A stretch of DNA of 64,000 nucleotides from Paraurantiacibacter namhicola (GTDB lineage: Bacteria > Pseudomonadota > Alphaproteobacteria > Sphingomonadales > Sphingomonadaceae): assembly GCF_001687545.1 (NCBI RefSeq), contig NZ_CP016545.1, positions 186,001 through 250,000 on the forward strand, read 5' to 3'. The first letter of the stretch is position 1, and every line of letters begins with the position of its first letter. Shown here in pieces: positions 60,829 through 64,000 of this stretch. Below the pieces are notes generated by a model. It saw only the letters and a program-made list of their open reading frames with translations, was not told the origin of the DNA and did not search any database. The translations under genes were made by a program, and so were the position numbers.

Positions 60829-63468
60829 ATGGCCACGCGCTACGCCTGCCCGATGGCCGGCGGCGCAACCCCGATGATGCAGCAATATCTCTCGCTGAAG
60901 GGCGAGGCGGGCGATTGCCTGCTATTCTACCGTATGGGCGATTTCTTCGAGCTGTTCTTCGAGGATGCGCGCGTGGCCGCCGGCGTGCTGGACATCGCGC
61001 TGACCAGCCGCGGCGAGCATGACGGGCAGCCCGTGCCGATGTGCGGCGTGCCGGTGCACTCGGCCGAGAGCTATCTTGCCCGGCTGATCAAGGCGGGCTG
61101 CCGCGTGGCCATCGCGGAACAGGTGGAAACGCCGGAGGAGGCAAAGGCGCGGGCCAAGCGCGAGGGCCTGCCGTCCTCGAAAGTGCTGGTGGCGCGCGAC
61201 ATCGTGCGCTTCGTCACCGCCGGAACGCTGACCGAGGAAGCCCTGCTGGAGCCGCGCCGCGCAAACATGCTGGCTGCAGTGTGCGAGCTGCGCGGCAGCG
61301 TGGGAATTGCTGCCTGCGATATCTCGACCGGGCGGATGGAGCTGGAGGAATGCGCGCCCGATGCGCTGCCCGCTGCGCTGGCCCGGATCGGCGCGAGCGA
61401 GCTGGTAGCGCCTGAAGGCTGGCCGGCAGCGCCTGACGCCATCCCCCGCCCCGCCAGCGATTTTGCCAGCGATGACGGCGCGGCGCGGCTGAAGGCGATC
61501 CATGGCACCTCCACGCTGGATGGCTTTGGCAGTTTCACCCGCGCCATGCTCGCGGCGGCCGCCGGGCTGGTCGCGTATCTCGACCATGCCGGGCGCGGCA
61601 CGCTTCCCTTCCTGCTGCCGCCCGTGGCCCGGGCCAGCGATGCTGCGCTGGCGATGGACGAGGCTACACGCACCAGCCTGGAAATCCTCACCGCGCAGGA
61701 TGGCGGGCGCGCCGGCAGCCTGGCGGCGGCAGTGGACCGCTGCTCCACCGGTGCAGGCGCGCGGCTGCTGGCAGAAGACCTCTCCGCGCCCCTGCGCGAC
61801 CGCGCAGCAATCGAGCAGCGGCTGGCGCTCGTCGCCTTCCTGCATGACGATCCGATCCTGCGCGCGGACCTGCGCGAAGTGCTGCGCGCGCTGCCCGATA
61901 TCGGGCGGGCGCTGGGCCGCATCGTTGCCGGGCGCGGGTCCCCGCGCGACCTTGGGCAGGTGCGTGACGGGCTGGTGGAGGCACGCCGCGTGCGCGACTT
62001 CCTGCAAGCGAGCGACGAGCGCCCCGCCCTGCTGGACAGGCTGCTGCCGGACATGGGCGGCCACGGCGCGCTGACGGATCTGCTCGGCCGCGCGCTGGTT
62101 CCTTCGCCTCCCACCGAACGCCAGGGCGGCGGCTATATCGCGGCAGGCTACGATGCGGCGCTGGACGAGCTGCGCGATGTCTCCGGCAATGCGCGCCGCG
62201 CCATCGCCGCGCTGGAAGGCCGCTACCGCGAGGAGACGGACACCCCCTCGCTGAAGATCAAGCATAACGGCGTGCTCGGCTATTTCATCGAAGTCCCGGC
62301 CAAGCACGGCGACAAGCTGATGGCCGCGGACAGCGGCTTCACCCATCGCCAGACCATGGCCAATGCGGTGCGTTTCAACTCCCTGAAACTGCACGAGGAG
62401 GCGAGCCGCATCTCCGAGGCGGGCGGGCGGGCCCTGGCAGCGGAAGAGGCGCATTTCGAGGAGCTGGTCGAGGCCGTCGTGACCGCGCGGCAGGCGATTG
62501 CCGCCACGGCAGCGGCGCTGGCCCGGCTGGACGTCGGCGCAGGACAGGCGGAACGCGCGGCGGAAGGCGGCTGGGCACGGCCGGAGATCGCCGAAGCGCG
62601 CTGCCTGGAAATCGAAGGCGGGCGCCATCCGGTGGTGGAAGCGGCGCTGGCGAAGTCCGGCGAGCGCTTCGTCGCCAACGATTGCACCTTGGGCGAGACC
62701 GACCGGCTATGGCTGATCGGCGGGCCGAACATGGGCGGCAAATCCACCTTCCTGCGCCAGAACGCGCTGATCGTGCTGCTGGCACAGGCGGGCGGCTATG
62801 TGCCCGCCAGCCGCGCGAAGATCGGGCTGGTGGACCGGCTCTTCAGCCGCGTCGGCGCATCGGACAACCTCGCCCGCGGACGCTCCACCTTCATGGTCGA
62901 GATGGTCGAAACCGCCGCCATCCTGAGCCAGGCGACGGAGGACAGCTTCGTCATACTGGACGAGGTCGGGCGCGGGACCTCCACCTATGACGGGCTGGCG
63001 CTGGCCTGGGCCGTGGTCGAAGCGGTGCACGAGACGAACCGGGCTCGCTGCCTGTTCGCCACGCATTACCACGAACTGAGCCGGCTGGCCGAAACCTGCG
63101 ACAGCCTTTCACTGCACCACGTCCGTGCGCGCGAATGGAAGGGCGAGCTGGTGCTGCTGCACGAGCTGGCGGAAGGGCCGGCGGACCGGTCCTACGGCCT
63201 GGCCGTGGCCAAGCTGGCTGGTGTGCCGCAGCCCGTGGTCAAGCGCGCGAAGTCTGTCCTCGACAAGCTTGAAAAAGGCCGCGCCGAGACCGGCGGGCTT
63301 GCCGCCGGGCTTGGCGAATTGCCGCTTTTCGCCGCTGCCGCCGAGGCGGAGGAGGAAGAGTGCGACCTGCTGCGCGAGAAGCTCAGCGCCACCGATGTGG
63401 ACGCGCTTTCCCCGCGCGAGGCGCTGGAGCTGCTGTATGAGCTGAAGCGCGAAGCGGGAACGGGCTGA
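60829..63468 (+). CDS. mutS: DNA mismatch repair protein MutS
   Basis: 879 residues from the ATG at 60829 (a second ATG at 60853 is possible; neither has a strong ribosome-binding site). The mismatch-reading motif FYRMGDFFELFFEDA has the Phe-x-Glu wedge near the N-terminus. The ATPase has Walker A GGPNMGGKSTFLRQ, Walker B FVILDEVGRGTSTYDG and the FATHYHELSRL signature. MutS finds mismatches and recruits MutL. It is monocistronic, with a DUF202 gene 23 bases later. Confidence 0.97.
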   Translation: MATRYACPMAGGATPMMQQYLSLKGEAGDCLLFYRMGDFFELFFEDARVAAGVLDIALTSRGEHDGQPVPMCGVPVHSAESYLARLIKAGCRVAIAEQVETPEEAKARAKREGLPSSKVLVARDIVRFVTAGTLTEEALLEPRRANMLAAVCELRGSVGIAACDISTGRMELEECAPDALPAALARIGASELVAPEGWPAAPDAIPRPASDFASDDGAARLKAIHGTSTLDGFGSFTRAMLAAAAGLVAYLDHAGRGTLPFLLPPVARASDAALAMDEATRTSLEILTAQDGGRAGSLAAAVDRCSTGAGARLLAEDLSAPLRDRAAIEQRLALVAFLHDDPILRADLREVLRALPDIGRALGRIVAGRGSPRDLGQVRDGLVEARRVRDFLQASDERPALLDRLLPDMGGHGALTDLLGRALVPSPPTERQGGGYIAAGYDAALDELRDVSGNARRAIAALEGRYREETDTPSLKIKHNGVLGYFIEVPAKHGDKLMAADSGFTHRQTMANAVRFNSLKLHEEASRISEAGGRALAAEEAHFEELVEAVVTARQAIAATAAALARLDVGAGQAERAAEGGWARPEIAEARCLEIEGGRHPVVEAALAKSGERFVANDCTLGETDRLWLIGGPNMGGKSTFLRQNALIVLLAQAGGYVPASRAKIGLVDRLFSRVGASDNLARGRSTFMVEMVETAAILSQATEDSFVILDEVGRGTSTYDGLALAWAVVEAVHETNRARCLFATHYHELSRLAETCDSLSLHHVRAREWKGELVLLHELAEGPADRSYGLAVAKLAGVPQPVVKRAKSVLDKLEKGRAETGGLAAGLGELPLFAAAAEAEEEECDLLREKLSATDVDALSPREALELLYELKREAGTG

Positions 63469-63490
63469 GCCGCGCGGGCATTACCTTACA

Positions 63491-63904
63491 ATGGCAGAAA
63501 ATCCCGACCCCGCGTCCGACACCGACAAGAGCACGAAATGGGCGGAGGACCGGACCGATTGGGCCGAGGACCGCACCATCATGGCGCTGGAGCGAACCTT
63601 TGCCGGCTGGATGCGCACCGCCTTCGCGGCCATCGCCATCGGCATCGGCTTTCGCGCCCTATTTGGCGAGTTCGAGCCACCATGGCTGGCCAAGGCCATC
63701 GCGACGATGTTCATCACGCTGGCGATCGTTTTTGCGCTGGGCGCAGAGCGGCGGGCCTGCCGGGCCTTCACCCGGCTTTCCAGCCACGCAGTGGACTCGC
63801 CCAAGCTGCCCAATATCAAGCTGATCGCTTATGCGATCTCCGCCGGGGCGGCCCTGCTGATCGTGGCGCTATGGGTGCTGAATGACGGACAGATTGCCGC
63901 CTGA
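63491..63904 (+). CDS. DUF202 (YidH-like) membrane protein
   Basis: 137 residues with three spans (about 44-62, 72-92 and 111-130) and the DUF202 signature ALERTFAGWMRTAFAAIAIG before span one. The N-terminus repeats WAEDRTDWAEDRT. The function of the family is unknown. It follows mutS closely and may share its transcript. Confidence 0.85.
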   Translation: MAENPDPASDTDKSTKWAEDRTDWAEDRTIMALERTFAGWMRTAFAAIAIGIGFRALFGEFEPPWLAKAIATMFITLAIVFALGAERRACRAFTRLSSHAVDSPKLPNIKLIAYAISAGAALLIVALWVLNDGQIAA

Positions 63905-63913
63905 CGATCCGCT

Positions 63914-64000
63914 CTAGTCCTTCGGGGCTGCTTCGCCGTCGGAGGGCAGGTCGCGGTCGATCTTGTTCGCTTCGCCATACTTGCCGGCATTGTCATCCAT
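63914..64000 (-). CDS. 3' end of a gene cut by the window edge
   Basis: The minus-strand frame ending at the TAG at 63914 reads MDDNAGKYGEANKIDRDLPS and ends EAAPKD. The first visible ATG is exactly at 64000, so the gene may start there (28 residues) or continue past the window. No family can be assigned. Confidence 0.4.
   Translation of the reverse strand: MDDNAGKYGEANKIDRDLPSDGEAAPKD

Overview
The window comes from a high-GC alphaproteobacterium. The best fit is Sphingomonadales, probably Erythrobacteraceae. The pointers are a CtrA cell-cycle regulator with GANTC methylation sites upstream, CIRCE-controlled groESL, a pyrophosphate-dependent phosphofructokinase, a DUF4167 protein, a HWE-type histidine kinase with a CHASE3 sensor, and REP-like repeats of the sort scattered through sphingomonad genomes. 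Almost all genes are chromosomal housekeeping genes. I see no phage, integron, transposase, CRISPR array, rRNA or tRNA.

Region 1-13.1 kb: rpoC and rpoB read leftwards from a clear sigma-70 promoter at about 9.3 kb. rplJ and rplL read rightwards from about 12 kb with their own promoter. The usual rplJ-rplL-rpoB-rpoC order is therefore split into divergent halves. Between them lie a hairpin-rich repeat block and a four-gene cassette (44-residue exported peptide, DUF2975 membrane protein, XRE/YozG-like repressor, CPBP intramembrane protease). A consensus-like promoter in front of the cassette is covered by three copies of a TATCG-N5-CGATA-type operator.

Region 13.1-23 kb: envelope and stress genes. 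These are a PagL-like lipid A deacylase, a lipoprotein alpha/beta hydrolase, a CPA2 cation/proton antiporter, a MATE exporter, groES-groEL, a host-attachment-family protein, a class A beta-lactamase-like hydrolase and a small acidic lipoprotein. Region 23-31 kb: polA overlaps a sensor kinase gene, followed by a MscS channel and a convergent bacterial Cdc48/p97-like AAA+ ATPase.

Region 31-40 kb: succinyl-CoA:3-ketoacid CoA transferase genes scoA and scoB with a lipoprotein HAD phosphatase gene between them, a spinster-like MFS transporter, an exported S9 peptidase with an overlapping partner gene, and a GbsR-type regulator followed by two small membrane-protein genes. A palindrome at the regulator's own promoter recurs almost unchanged at the start of the next gene.

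Region 40-49 kb: a leftward run hisS-prfA-prmC-DUF4167-lnt-metK (translation, envelope lipoprotein maturation, SAM synthesis), then rightward ppa-pfp (both act on pyrophosphate). Region 49-64 kb: M23 peptidase and BON-MscS channel, lptB-rpoN, ctrA, trmB-ydjM-like-pseudouridine synthase, beta-carbonic anhydrase, maeB-type malic enzyme, mutS and a DUF202 protein. Genes are cut at both ends of the window.

The most interesting unexplained items are the peptide/DUF2975/XRE/CPBP cassette with its triple operator, an interspersed structured repeat whose two copies show compensatory stem changes (about 9.6 and 54.7 kb), and the GbsR-regulated membrane-protein module.
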